Shown here: positions 22,706-35,645 of the stretch, piece by piece
Numbering within the stretch: position 1 is the first letter of the stretch
How the letters are laid out: each line of letters opens with the position of its first letter
Source: Dipteronia dyeriana
Taxonomy: Eukaryota > Streptophyta > Magnoliopsida > Sapindales > Sapindaceae
DNA length: 64,000 nt
Assembly: GCA_032871835.1 (NCBI GenBank)
Contig: CM065295.1
Location: forward strand, 64,291,687-64,355,686
Reading direction: 5' to 3'
Position numbers and translations under genes: made by a program
The notes under the pieces: model-generated
Databases searched by the model: none
What the model saw: the letters and a program-made list of their open reading frames with translations, nothing else
What the model was told of the DNA's origin: nothing

Positions 22706-24349
22706 TATTACAAAAAAAAAATGTCATTTACGATAGCTAAATTCCGTCAGAAAAGAATATTTCCAGTCGGAAATACGCTTTTACGACGGGAAAAAGCCGT
22801 CGGAGGCCGTCACAAATACGCTTATCGTAAAAAACCATTTACCGACGAGCCGTTACAAATATGACCATTTCCGACGGTCAGGGCCATCATAAAAGCAAAA
22901 ATGCCATTGGTAATAGTAATCAAAAGTGGTCAAAATTACTAGTATTTCCGACGGGAAATGGCCGTCGGAAAAAGTTTAATCATAAAAAAAATGACACGCA
23001 CTGTGTCACCCTATCACCCAAGCTAATTCTATGTGTTTTATGTGGCTCGAATCCGTGACCCCAATAATAGATAGAATGTTGCTCTTACCATTTTATTATA
23101 ACTTCACATCTGATATCTTTTGCATACAATTTTTATATAAGCTATTTATATGTTTGAATATCATCTAATTAAATATTTTTTTTGTATAATATTTAAATAT
23201 AACTATTGATATATTTTTTAAAATATCATTTTTATTAAAATATTTCCCTTATATGATAGAAAATTACATTTTACTACTTTATCTTGAAATATGATACGCA
23301 TATTATATCTTTGTTGATTTTATTTTTTATAATCAATATTTTACTAAAAAAATTAATAATTTAAACTTATTTCAGTAAAATTTATAATTATTTTGTATGA
23401 TAAACAAATAGATATTAAAAAATATTATTAGAGTTTTTGTTTTCTAAAAAATCTGATATAGTAGCATCATTAAACATAATTATAAATAACTAAATAATTA
23501 CATGAATGTAATTACTAATAATTTTGCTATATTTTATATTTATTTAATTTAGTTAGATGTACACATAAAGTAGACTTCTTATTAGTACCATTGTTTTGTC
23601 CCTAAAGTCTGGTCTCTATTGTATAATTTTCTTACAGTGATCGTCATAATTTATTTTTTTTACATTATCTATGATATATTTTTTTGAAAATTTCAAAATT
23701 AAATCAAAATATTTGGTGAAAATGTGACAGAGAGATTTCGTTAAAAAAAATAGTGATAAATAAAAAAATAACACATATAGTGATACATTTAAAATATTGA
23801 ACTACAAGTTATATTTTTTTGTAGTGTATAAATTGTCAAATACATGCCATTGTAATTTATTAATTAATATTATAATAATAAATTAATTATTTTTTCTATG
23901 GCAATGCCATAACAAATAATATAGAAAATAGTACTACATTTTCAATAGCATAATTTCCATTAAAATTAATTTGAATTAAATTTTATCATTTTCGACAACA
24001 CTTTTTATGCCGTAAGAAACGTGTGTAATATTAATTGTTTTTTTTCATTATTTCTGATTGTACAAAAATACCGTCGAAAATATAGACTATTTCCGACGGC
24101 ACAAAAAATACCGTCGAAAATATGGACTATTTCCGATGGCCTATTGGCCGTCGGAAATGTTGTATTACTTTTTTCATATTTTCGACGGCATAAGGGCTAC
24201 TTTCGACCGTTATTCGGCCGTCGGAAATGTGGTATTTTATTTTCACTCATTTTCGACGGCTCTAATATGGCTGTCGGAAAATGTACCATTACCGACGGCA
24301 TTTGCCGTCGGAAATAGTTCGTCACTAATATGCATTTTTTTTTGTAGTG
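22706..24349. mobile_element. CACTA (En/Spm) element, non-autonomous
   Basis: The right end reads TTTTTTGTAGTG, the complement of the canonical CACTACAAAA. The left end reads TATTACAAAAAA. The 3-bp flanks are AAC on both sides (22703-22705 and 24350-24352), the expected target-site duplication. Both subterminal regions (22745-22975 and 24070-24320) are packed with direct and inverted copies of TTTCCGACGG, the type of transposase-binding repeat seen in plant CACTA elements. The 1-kb core is AT-rich with no transposase, so movement would need an autonomous partner. Confidence 0.85.
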
Positions 24350-24359
24350 AACCTCCATT

Positions 24360-25557
24360 TAATAATCAATTAATAAGTCATGATTATTAATTCATTTAAT
24401 TAAATAATCTAATTATTTAATTAATTACTAATATATTAATTAAATAATCTTATTATTCTATTTATCTTTAAATATATACGTATCACTTTTATAACACAAT
24501 TAATTGGATAATTCAACTAATTAACCGTGACCCTTGTTACATTTAATCAATCGGACTAACAAGAGGACCTAATGGACCCATAGTCGTGAGCTCCAATAAT
24601 CCTTAGAAATAATTAATTAAACTCTTTAATTAATATTTCATGATTATTAACCTCGGAGTTATTCCACTAAAAACTTGAGGCTATACTCTAGCAACTATAG
24701 ATGTATCACACAAACCGAAATTACAGTTGTCCATCTATATAACTATTGCTTATGGTATGATCCTCCATAAGTAGTTCATAATTAAAGTTAGGTCATAAAG
24801 TCTGTTATACCCCTCTAATTATATCTTTTCCATTAAGTACCATTGATTCTCTAATGAATAATAAATCCTAACTTCCTTTAAGAAAGAAGGAGAGCGCTTA
24901 TATTGTTCAAACCCCAAATCAACCCTTAAAGGAACTACTATCTACTTCTCGTAAAAGGGAGTGGATTTCACTATTGTGTACAGACCTCCCTAGCCACAAG
25001 TCAAACCGTGATTCCAACATACGAAGTTATTGACCGGGAATGCTACTCCAATCTCACCCAAGGTATATCAAAAACCACGATCTAACCTGAATGAGTAGAT
25101 AAAACACTCAGGATTAAGATCGCCCATATATAGCCATCATTTGTCAATATATATAAATCTCATCATGTAATGGATCTTGGTAAGAGATTCACATAGATCA
25201 AGGTCCAATCCTATATGATCACGTCATATAAGGTACCTCCATTCTCATATCACCATATGAATAGTCTAAATTAAGATCACCATACATTACAGAATGAACA
25301 ACAACGGTAGATTAATCACAAATAAAGTACCCAAGCCTATTTGCTACCTACGGACTTTTTACATTGCTCATGTCAAATTGAATTCCTTTGTACATGACAT
25401 TCATATACTTAGTTAGAAATTACATCCAACAATCTTTAATGTTAAGTACAGATGATATAAATGTATGAGACAAATTTATAGAATGAATAAACTACTTATT
25501 TTATTAATGTTTCATTCACATTTACAAATTACAAACTTTAGGTCATAAATCCCAACA
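24360..25557 (-). mobile_element. Probable LTR or LTR-plus-leader remnant of a Copia-type element
   Basis: On the minus strand it opens TGTTGGGATTTATGACC at 25557 and runs about 1.2 kb without any frame, with the mixed composition of a plant LTR and leader. The other end is obscured by AT-rich DNA next to the CACTA element. No primer-binding site or coding part is seen. Confidence 0.4.
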
Positions 25558-26215
25558 TGACATTCCAACTTCAGTCTGACTCTTTTGCGATAAGAACTGG
25601 GTCTGAAACCGCCCCGACCCGAATTTGATTATCTTTTTAAATATGGATATTGTATAATTTCTATATTTTTAATAGTTATTTTTTAAAAAATTGATTTTTA
25701 TATTTTAAATAAACTCAATACCAACAAACAAAATAAAATTAAAATGTTCATAATTTGATCTGGAACCTCTCCTCACCATAACTGTCCTCACATTATCCTC
25801 ACCTCGATAATCTATTGTCACGTGTCTAATATAACAAATCAATGGTCTAGATTATTTCAATAATTTTTTATGTTTTTACTTTACCAAAAGTAGAATTAAT
25901 CAAGACCATTGATTTAGTGGATAACAAAGTGACGACAACAAAAGGTAAGGAAGATATTCAATTCCTAAAATACACAAAAATAATTACCAATAAACAATAG
26001 AAAAATATATTGAGTTTTTATTGATTAAATTTTAATATTATTAATAAACAAATAATAAACGAGATCAAACATCAATAAACGGGGTGTGGGTGTAAGACTA
26101 TACGTCTCACCCCCAAACCTGCCCCAACCCTATTTATTTTGATAAAACCTCCCATTGTTCAAGGTAGGGTGGGGCGGATCCCCGCGAGGTCATATCTAAA
26201 CTGGAGAGTATGAGG
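25558..26215. other. Intergenic DNA, transposon-like in places
   Basis: Short GC-rich patches (CCGCCCCGACCCG near 25610, and around 26160) lie in AT-rich DNA. No gene is supported. Confidence 0.3.
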
Positions 26216-26945
26216 TCATGCAATCACATATCCTTATAAACACACACTACTCTATTATAAAACAGAAAAGAAAATGGAAGAATGAAGAAGTTATTCTTGC
26301 TATTGATTTGGGGAAATTTACATACGCTATATATGGAGGCTCATTGCAAGTAACATACATTAAATATCTAATTGCCAGCTCATCATATCCTATCTATAAT
26401 TGCTAAAACTAACTAATCTATAAACTAATTATACCAACTACATTGCAGCACTTAATCTGTTAATACTCCTCCTCAAGATAGACTATATATTATGTAGTCC
26501 CATCTTGCTAATCAAGTGCTGAAATTGATTAGGATACAAAAATTTAGTGAAAATGTCTGCAAGTTGGTGATGTGTAGAAACTTGTAGTGTCATCCGTCTA
26601 CCAAAATGCACATTCTCTCAATCCAAGTGACAATCGATCTTAACGTGCTTTGTATGTTCATGGAACACGGGATTTGCAACAATATGAAGAGCTACTTGAT
26701 TGTCACAGTATGGAACTGCAGATTTTGAATGACTAACTCCAAGTTCCTTTAGTAATGAAAGAAGCCAAGTAAGCTCACAAGTAGTATTTTCCATAGATAT
26801 ATACTCTGCCTCTACGGATGATCGTGATACCGTGTGTTGCTTCTTTGATTTCCAAGAAATTACCAGGAAACACATAGAAACCACTATTAGACCTCCTGCT
26901 GTATGGACAAGCTGCCCAATCAAAGTCTGTAAGGACCTTTAACTG
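26216..26945 (-). pseudogene. Copia RNase H and 3' LTR fragment
   Basis: Minus-strand frame 26923-26618 reads ISWKSKKQHTVSRSSVEAEY, then NTTCELTWLLSLLKELG, YCDNQVALHIVANPVFHEHT and KHVKIDCHL, the C-terminal RNase H of Copia Pol. Downstream on that strand a purine tract (CTTGAGGAGGAG, about 26477-26465) marks the start of an LTR that continues toward 26216. Only the element's last part is present. Confidence 0.75.
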
Positions 26946-28093
26946 AATCTCTGAGTTTGAAGGGAAGAAAAGACCTTATCCATATGGAGACTTAAGGCCT
27001 ATTTGATGTGTGGGATTGGATTAGACTATTTCATGGGATTGGATTGGATTAAGATGTGACTGAGATTAACAAGATTGGACTGGACTGAATTGGACTAAAG
27101 TAATCATATACTGTGTTTGGAGAAACATGAGACTGTACTAAATTAATACCAAGTTTTGTTTGGTGAAACGTATGATTGGATTAAATATAATAATTTTTTT
27201 AATTTGATAACATTTTGAAAGTGAATAATAAATTATTGAAATATGTATATGAAAAAACTAAATGTATATTCTACTTCTAGACAAGTCATTATATGGATAT
27301 CTGAAACAAAAAAATATTTTTTAAAAAACAAAAATATAAAGTTTGGGAAGAGATCTGAATTTTTTTCCCAGATCTCCTCTTACAACAAAGCTCACACTTC
27401 TTCTCTTCATCCTCCATGACCAAATCCATCTTGATCCCATAATTGACCAACATCCCTTTTGTAGGGAAAAATCGATTCAAAACGCGGCGGAAGCGTAAAA
27501 TTAGGGTTTGGTATATTTTAAAAAAATTTCCTTTAAAAGGAAAGAACCTTAACCCTAGATTAATTGACGTATATTACAATTTCGTACCTTTTTCCTCGTA
27601 ACGATTGAACTAGCATCGTATTGAATCTGCAAGATCTTCTAATCCAATCACGAACGTGAATCACCTAGGAGTGTGGGCTTCCTTTCTTTAAATTGTATAT
27701 CTGAGGATGGAAACAAACAAAATCATTTTCTTTTGTTAGTCACAATAATCATCCAAGAGAAAAAATAAAGAACGTTAGGTCACTTACGAATTATCAATCA
27801 ATTTGATTGAAACTCGTGTGAACCTTGATTCGGTATTGCACGTAAAATCTTTTGATGTAAAGGCTACTAATGCACTATCAAAAACAAAATGTTCTTTCTT
27901 TCTTTTCCTCTTTACCGAATTTCCAAACACCTATCTTTAGAGTTGGAAGAATTTATCTAGAGTAAGGACCAGATTCTCTACACTTAAAATTCTCTCTTGT
28001 CCGAATATTACTCTTATAAAACTTGCCTTGCCCGGATTTTCTCTAGTAAAAATAAAAGTACCTTGGCCGAATTCAACCTATATATATAGAATT
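26946..28093. other. Repeat-rich intergenic DNA upstream of INTS7
   Basis: 26987-27200 contains many GGATTGGATTAG-type phrases typical of small MITEs, as does 46270-46980. 27290-28090 is non-coding as far as I can tell. The duplicated INTS7 promoter begins abruptly at about 28094. Confidence 0.35.
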
Positions 28094-28662
28094 CAAAAGC
28101 GTAAAGTTACCACTACCATTTGTAAGTAGGAGCATAGCATTGTATCTGATAATGGCTAAACATGGTAATTTTAATTTGATCTGCTGGTCCCTGCATATGG
28201 GGATTTAAACTGGCTTTTTGGTGATGATAATTGCTGTCATAGCTAATTGAAGGAATATTATAACCGGATTGACAAATTTGTGTGTTTGTAAATTGCAGTT
28301 TCTTATCAAGTTTTTATGCTCTTAGTGGATATGGACCTAATTCCATGCATACTTGGACAGGTTTCTTTACAGCTTAGGCTTATTTATATAAAAAAAAAAA
28401 ATTATCAAACGACATGGCTTGATAGAGAAAAAACAGTGTCACTGTGACACGGCAAGCGGTTCCGTCATCACCCAATAAAAATCACAGGAAAAGAAAAACA
28501 AAAAAGTACTGTATAAATAAAATCCCAGATCAGAGACGGACAGTGATTGAGAGAAACCCTGAAATCGAAAAAGATAGGAGGGAGAGAAGAGAAGAGTTCA
28601 AGATTGGATTTTGGAGAGGCTGTTTGCGGTCGATTGAAAAATTTGGTTTTAAAGAAGCAGTT
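28094..28662 (+). promoter_or_regulatory. INTS7 promoter and 5' UTR, inverted copy of the SUF4 promoter
   Basis: 28094-28620 matches the reverse complement of 55861-55213 along its length, including a 41-base identical run (28271-28311 with 55554-55514). It contains a TATA box (TATAAATA, 28512-28519) and a 15-base palindrome at 28436-28450 (arms GTGTCAC and GTGACAC). Between the likely start site (about 28545) and 28663 there is no ATG, which supports 28663 as the initiator. Relative to the SUF4 copy it lacks about 128 bases at 28173/28174. Confidence 0.8.
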
Positions 28663-31600
28663 ATGGAGAGAAATTCTACTGCTTGTGCCATGGAATGGAG
28701 CATTGAGCTTGAGATGGCACTTCGCTCCAAAAACTCTGGTGAGTTCGGGCACCAATTATTATTATGAGATTATATATCTTTCATGTGTGGTTTTGATTTG
28801 AACTCTTTTAAACTGAGAGTCGATGACTTTTCAGGTAGACGTGTAGAGGCGATATTACAGATTGGACAACGACTGGAGCAATGGAATGGAGAACCAGAAG
28901 CTACAACGACAGTGTACAATATGTTTGGTTTAGTTCCAAGGGAGGAGAGGCTGTTTGCAAACACCATCTTCTTACGGCTTGCTGATGCATTTCTATTTGG
29001 GGACAGACTTATTCGGGTTTCAATTGTCAGGATTTTTTTATCACTGCTTAGACACCGTAGAGACAAGAAAAAAGGTACACGAATTAAAGGGATTTTGGCC
29101 AAGTCTAGGGTACACAACCACTTGGAACTGTTGAAAAGAGTAAAGGTTGTTTTTGACTCGGGGGATGTCGAGTCAAGAGCATTGGCTTTAGTACTGTTTG
29201 GTTGTTGGGCTGATTTTGCAAAAGACAGTGCTCAGATACGATATCTAGTACTTTCCAGCCTGGTCTCTTCTAATGTTTTGGAGGTCAGTGTTGTATTCTC
29301 TGTTAAAACTATTTTATAATTTACTACTGATAATTCTGCAGTTCCAGAGTTGAACTTCTTTTTCATCATCTTATTGCCTGGCTAATCTAGTTTTACAAAT
29401 CGATACAAATCTAAAATTTTGAAATTATATTTTAAGATGTTTAATGTATTTATATAAATTAAAGTTTTGTTATACACCCAGGGTTGGCATTGATATACAA
29501 ATCAGAAAAGATTGTCATTCACAGTGTTTAAGATATGTGAGTACATCCATACATGTATCTATATGTGAGTTGCGTTAAGGAGCTGGCAGTTCACTAGCTA
29601 TTTATTGGCTTTTCATGTCAAATTCAAACATGTTAAGTGTCTCATTCTTATGGCATGGTCGGATGTAATAAATCTGGAAACAGCAGAAGTTTCTGTGAAA
29701 ATAAGGTGAAAGTGTTGGGTTTTTACATGAGAAGTGGCAGAGGAAATATCGTATTTGATTTTATCATCTTATAATTATATGCACTGCACTGGATTTCTGT
29801 CAAGCATCTAACCTTAAAGTAAAAGGAAAATGTAATCTTTCTTCGTTGATGATATCCTTTTGTGTGGTATTTATGATTCTGAAAGATTTTTTTATGTAAA
29901 ACTGAGTGAAAAAGATCTGCAACCTTTGTTTTGGTTTTTGCAGGTAAGAGCATCATTGTTTGCCGCAGGTTGCTTTTCTGAGTTAGCAGATGACTTTGCA
30001 TCTGTTCTCTTAGAGGTGCTGGTTAATATAGTTACTTATCCTGAAACAGTGTCCTCTGTGAGGCTGGCTGCAGTGCGAGTTTTTGCCAAAATGGGATTCT
30101 CATTCTCTATTGCAAATAGAGCTTACAAGGTTTCATCATTCTCTCTGAATCCATTTAACTTACAAGTTACCAACAATTGTGCTGATTTGCAAAGAACGTT
30201 GTTCTAGTTTGTTCTAGTTGGTATCAAGATTGCATGAATATGAACCTGTAACCATACGTGGACAATAATTTTATACAATTTGTTCACACTATCATTGTAT
30301 GGCCTATGTGTGTACTAATTGTGTAGTGATTACAAACTTTGAACTACCATATTTCTGACTTATCTTTGATTATATAAATTTTGCTTCTACTAATCATTGG
30401 CTTGCCCATTCTTGGACCCAAATATATACTATTGCGTCTGCTATATGCTTTAGATTTTTCAATTTTTGAAAATAGTCAAATACAACCCTCAAACTTTTGC
30501 TCATGTATAACATCTTGGTTGAGTTAGAATTCAGCTAATCAACATTTCAGCATAGTTTAAGCGTCATGACTTTTCTCTGTTTTAAATTGCATACAACTGT
30601 TTTTGGTCTTTGTGAGATTAAGATGTTATGGGGAAAATTATTATATCAAGAAATGTGTCTATAGAGAATGAAAAGCTCGTTGGTGAAAAATTAATTTAAC
30701 GTTTGCTAGAGATCTCTGGCAAGCAATAATCAATTGTATTTATTCAAACTATTGGGTACAAGAGTCTCATCACATGTAAAGCTTATGAACATATTATAGA
30801 TGCAAATAATTCCGCAATAGTGTTTATTATGCAACTCTTATCTTTGGTGTTAAAATTATTTCTTTTGATTAATTTCTTTAGCAGGCATGTTCCTTATTTC
30901 TACTTCTATCATCCCCTAATCATCAATTTCATGCAGACAGGTCTAAAGCTTGTGTTGGACTCTTCAGGAGATGATTTTTTGTTTACAATGCTGGTTTCAC
31001 TTTCAAAACTTGCTTGCAAGTCAACTTTTCTTATTACTGAACAGGTACTAATTCCATTCATTTGTGGTGATTTTGTGTGTTTAGGGGCTGCCACTTTGGA
31101 AAATGCTCATCTTCTTTTTCTTAACATGGCCAAAAGGCTTCGCTTATATTTACTAGACAGTGTACTTCAGCTTGTCATCAGGCCAAAAGGTGTATATATT
31201 TTGTGGTTTGCTTGCAAAATTTTACTTTACTTTCTCTCTTTCTCTCTCTATATTTTTTTGTTCTTTACTTTTGTGAAATCACATAGAGTTGAAACATTTC
31301 AATAATTGATGAGTTAGGAAATTAGGAGCTGTGAAGGTTGGTGTGATTAAGATGGATGATGACCCTTGTCTGCCCAAAAGATAAGGTCAAAGGTTATGGT
31401 GTTGCTAGTTTTGAAGTCCTTTATTGACTATGTTTTAAAAACCTTGCTATTTGGATGCAGGTGGATTTGCTTCTACCACTTCTTAGTCATGAGAAAACTT
31501 TGTGTGTGCGAGCAACTGTATTAAGATGTCTGCATTTTATTTTTGCAAAGGGAATGTGTCACTCTCTCTTTAGTGCTGCAAGCGTAATTAAAGCATTGTT

Positions 31601-34355
31601 CAGCATGATAGATGAACCTGGGGTTTCATCAACCATGCAATGTGAAGCTCTACAGATTCTTCGCCAGGTCATTCCTGAACTCATGTATTGAGCCTGTAAC
31701 TTAGTATTGTTAGATTTATGGCTTATTGATTCGTTGGAGGCAATTTGCAGATCCTTCTGTGTACACCAACTAATTCGTCTTGGTTTGACATTCCTGAATT
31801 CGCTGAGCTATTAGCAATTGTTGATAATGCATCCCAATCTCCAATTGCATCAAAGAGCTTCCAAGCCACTGAAGTGCTGGTAAGCGTAGTCACTAAGTTT
31901 CGAAGAACAGAAATGGGATCTGGTGGAGATTGTACCTTACCTCTTCCATCACAGGTTGTGTCATTAATTATGAATCAGATCACCTTGCTGGTGAAGCCAT
32001 TGTTGGATTTGTCTCAGTTTTGCTCCACAGTATTTCAAAAAGTCCATAGCCTTCTCAATCTTCTTCTTCTCCTTGTTAGTGAACATCCGGATCTTGGTTT
32101 CTTGGTGCTGGATAAGGTTCATTTATTCATTGAACACCTTGTGAACACTTATAACAATGTCATGGTTGGCCGGCAAGCCGATTCAGCAGTTGATGTGGAG
32201 TTCATAGAAGAACAGAACAAAGCCGCCATTTCAAAGCTTGTATGTATCATAAACAGAATTTTGATGTCCTGCCTTGAAAGTCTCAATGAAGCTGGTGCCA
32301 TAACTAATCAAGTCTTTGACAAATTAAAGCTTCTGGTTGAGTGTGTATGTCGATGTAACTTGTTTGATTGCTATACACACACTATCTACTCTCTATTGTT
32401 GCATTCTTATGTCATATGGGGTTGCATGGTTAACGGGGATGATGAAGCTGGAAGAGTTCATAGAACCTCTCATATATTTAGTCAAAATTACTTTATTGTG
32501 CATGAACTCTGTAGCCTTGAGTTTGCACATAGAATGTTGATGCAGAGGGATTGCTGGCCTGCTTATAAAGCTGGAATATATGCAATATGTCATGGAGCAT
32601 GGATCTCAGCTGATTTTATGTTTACGAAATTAGTAATGAAGGTTCAATCTGATTCCTGTTGTCGTTGGTTAAAATCATTATCTCAGTGGGTTTATTCTGA
32701 AAGAATAATCCAGCTTCTTCTCTTACCAAAACAAAGGCCCATCTCAGGGAATTGTTTAGAGATAAAAGAATTTCTTACCACACTTTCTGGAGATGATTTA
32801 TATGAAATTGGCCAAGATGTAGCTGGGAATACCAATGAGCCTGATTACAGTCAAGCACTTGCTGTGGCTCACCAGAGGCTTTGCCTGGCAGGAAATGCAT
32901 TGGAAACCAATTTTACGTCTGGCAAAACATTTTGTTTCCAGAGATGGTTTTTGGCTCTAAGAGCAAAGGTTCTTGGAGCATTGGTGGAGATATTCAAAGC
33001 CTTGAGCGCTATTCCATATAAACAGGACAACATACAGGTTGGGGAAAATATGATGGTTGAGAGCCATATATTCTTGAAACAGATTACTCAGACATCTTTT
33101 CAGTTGAAGAGGTTATCACAGGAGTTTGATCTAATTGCCACATCTTTCATTGGCATGGATTGCCAAAGTTCAAAAATAATCAAAGCACTCGCTCTAAGTT
33201 GTTCGCTGTTGGCTGTTAGTGCTGGATTTGCCTTTTATATCCCATCCTTACCAGTGTTTGAAACTTTAACAACTTGTGGTCTTGAAATCTCACAGAAATG
33301 TTCACCCATGACTGTGATACAAAATTTGGTTGGGAGGCTGTGGAATCTAGATCGTGAGACCTCTACAAACCTCTGCAAGATTTTGGAGACCAGTGGATGG
33401 TCCCAGAACTGTTTTCACTTGCAATCTAGAAATCAGATATTTAACAATGGTTGTGAAGTTAAAGATGTAGTCGATGTCTGCAGATATGCTGTTTTTGGTA
33501 TTGTTTGTTTGCAAAATGAGGCAAACAAAGTGCACAATGAGGAGAATCTATCTCAGATTACCAAGAATGGCTTACAACTTCTATCAAAAGTAATTTTGAA
33601 ATGGATACGTATCCCTTTCCGAGCGCCAAAGTATTTCTTCAGAGTAAGGTATGTCAAGTATTATTAAGCAAACAAAGTGCATGATGAGGAGATTCTTTTA
33701 AGATTATTTTGGTTAGATGCAAAACTGATAAGCAGATTATAGTTTCCTTACTATCATGATTTTGTTTTGCATCTTCGCTGCATTCTAATATTTAAAAATT
33801 ACATTTAAATTCAGGCCGTGTGTTGGGTCAGAGCTCTTTGTCTCCGATGCAGACACAAGAAACCAAGGCAGGATTTTTGTCTTGGAAGGTTTCCATCTAT
33901 CACTAAATCTTTGTCTTCAATTAAAAAGCAAGCCACCTGATCTCCCAATTCGGCTGACTAGGTTCTACTGCATCCTTTATTGTGTTCCGAAGCCTGCTTC
34001 AGATGGACAAAACATGGCGCAAATGCAATCCACTTCTCTAGCATGGGAAAACACTGACCTGGTAGAAATGAACGAAAGACTGTTTCAATACGTGACAGAG
34101 TGTTCAAAAAAGACCAAATATGGTAAGCGCTGTAGGGATAATGATATCGATAACAATGGAAAACTTGTGACGGCGTTTGCGGATTTTGAACCAAATGAGA
34201 GAGGACAGGGTTTCTCAAACTGCTTGCTTGATGTTTCAAAATTTCCAGTTGGTACTTATAGGATCAAATGGCATAGTTGTTGTATTGACAGTCAGGGTTC
34301 TTATTGGAGTTTCCTCCCCTTGAATGCTGAACCTATATTTACTGTAAGGAGATAA
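28663..34355 (+). CDS. INTS7: Integrator complex subunit 7
   Basis: Seven exons: 28663-28738, 28835-29283, 29944-30129, 30937-31044, 31461-31667, 31751-33648 and 33815-34355. All junctions are GT-AG and in phase, giving 1154 aa, close to the roughly 1130 aa I recall for Arabidopsis EMB1895 (At4g20060). Recognisable blocks are MERNSTACAMEWSIELE, FGLVPREERLFANTI, ALALVLFGCWADFAKD, VRLAAVRVFAKMG, IANRAYK and VRATVLRCLHF. The N-terminal half is helical ARM/HEAT-like and the C-terminus ends in a beta-rich domain (GTYRIKWHSCCID). Integrator is a nuclear complex bound to RNA polymerase II that cleaves snRNA and other nascent transcripts; INTS7 is a scaffold and has no catalytic site. The Arabidopsis gene is embryo-essential, and I recall it as part of the DSP1 snRNA-processing complex. 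No inactivating change is visible. The initiator was chosen from the conserved MER start and the absence of earlier ATGs in the leader. Confidence 0.93.
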
Positions 34356-34997
34356 AGATTTTGGATGATTTTGTTATCAGTTTTGGTAGAGCTTGTAATG
34401 ATCTTCTGTGCTGTATTACGTTTCTACATATGTTCTTTTCTGTTTGTAATAGAAATAGAAAACTGCTGAACTCTACTATGTTTTATTACCCTTGGCTTCC
34501 CTGTCATCATATGACGAGCTGAACTCAACAGCCCTACTCTCTTGTTCTTGAGAGAGGCAGCACAGCTCATGCTTATATTTGCATGCGGTTGAGAGAGGCA
34601 GCGCAGCTCGTGCTTAATTTTGGTAAGACCTCACCTAAACATTTCGGCCAGATTGCTGTGCATCTGAATTTTGTATTATCCATCCCTATCAAGATTTCCC
34701 CTTAGGAAATAAGACTGAAATCGGTTATGTTATAATTTAGTTTTATATTGTCAGGGTTTTACAATTGTTAAATTTGTCATCACTGTTTAAAAAATATTTA
34801 TGAACTTTTCTTTTTCTTTTTCTCTAGAGAATAAATGTTATACCACTTCCACTGCCATAAGGATACCTTGGAGTTGTAAATGGGTTGATCCTCTTCAGAA
34901 CATCTGCTGTTTTAATTCGTCTCCTTGCATACAAGCTAAGTGAAGGCCAAGTTCATCAGTGAGGAATAGAGATCTCACAAATTTTCTAATCAAGCAG
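34356..34997. other. INTS7 3' region and spacer
   Basis: The first roughly 130 bases should be 3' UTR. At 34547-34617 a phrase (GAGAGAGGCAGCRCAGCTCRTGCTTA) occurs twice in tandem. No gene is seen. Confidence 0.4.
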
Positions 34998-35645
34998 GTT
35001 CTACATTGATTCCCCAATTATGGGAGGTGTTCACCATCGATGAGTAGAGGTTAATTACCAATAAGCTTAGTGAAGGGAATCACCTTCTAGTAAATGCCAA
35101 AACTGGTGTTTCGTATTGTGGCATTCTACCTGATGGATCTAGGGTGGATCGGAGCTTAGGCTGGACAATGAGAATGAAAATTGCTACGACTCTTGCTCAA
35201 GGAATAGCGTAAGTATTAGTCCTTCAGCCTCTGATTTGAGTAAATGCAGTATTATGAAGGTAGTGCTGTTACTATTTTGACTCCTGATATGCTTTTGTGT
35301 TATTCTGGATTGCATGTTATTGATAAACAGCTTAGTTATAGATTAGTGCATTTTTAATGTAAATTTGAACTTTTGCTATAATTTTTCTATAGCTGAACGG
35401 TATTTTTATTGTAGGTTGCGTGACTATCCTTTTGCCTTTCTTGTCAAGTAATTTTCATGTTTGCCATATGGAGTAAATTAATATTTGCCAAAAATTTACA
35501 GAAAGCTGAGAAGCTTTTATTGGTTCTGAAAACATTATAATTTTGCTTATGACTTATTAAAAATCTTTGTCGCAGTTTATACTCTATAATGCTTTTATTA
35601 TATTTATGTGGAAATTGTTAAAAATAACCTCAATTATTATGAAAA

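Noticed and set aside
24066..24320. Regularly spaced short repeats resembling a CRISPR array
   Set aside because: The units are degenerate, occur in both orientations and sit at a CACTA terminus; the genome is a plant.
24021..24390. Two overlapping plus-strand frames of about 100 codons
   Set aside because: They are read through the CACTA subterminal repeats; the repeated residues come from the TTTCCGACGG motif.
25858..25990. Possible second MYB or other small gene near 26 kb
   Set aside because: No frame or splice signals; only AT-rich DNA beside the Copia fragment.
27289..27480. Minus-strand 63-codon frame with MDLVMEDEEKKCELCCKR
   Set aside because: No extension by plausible splicing and no family recognised; left as unassigned intergenic DNA.
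28444..28662. In-frame open extension upstream of INTS7 ATG 28663
   Set aside because: It has no ATG, overlaps the TATA box and matches non-coding SUF4 promoter DNA, so it is not coding.
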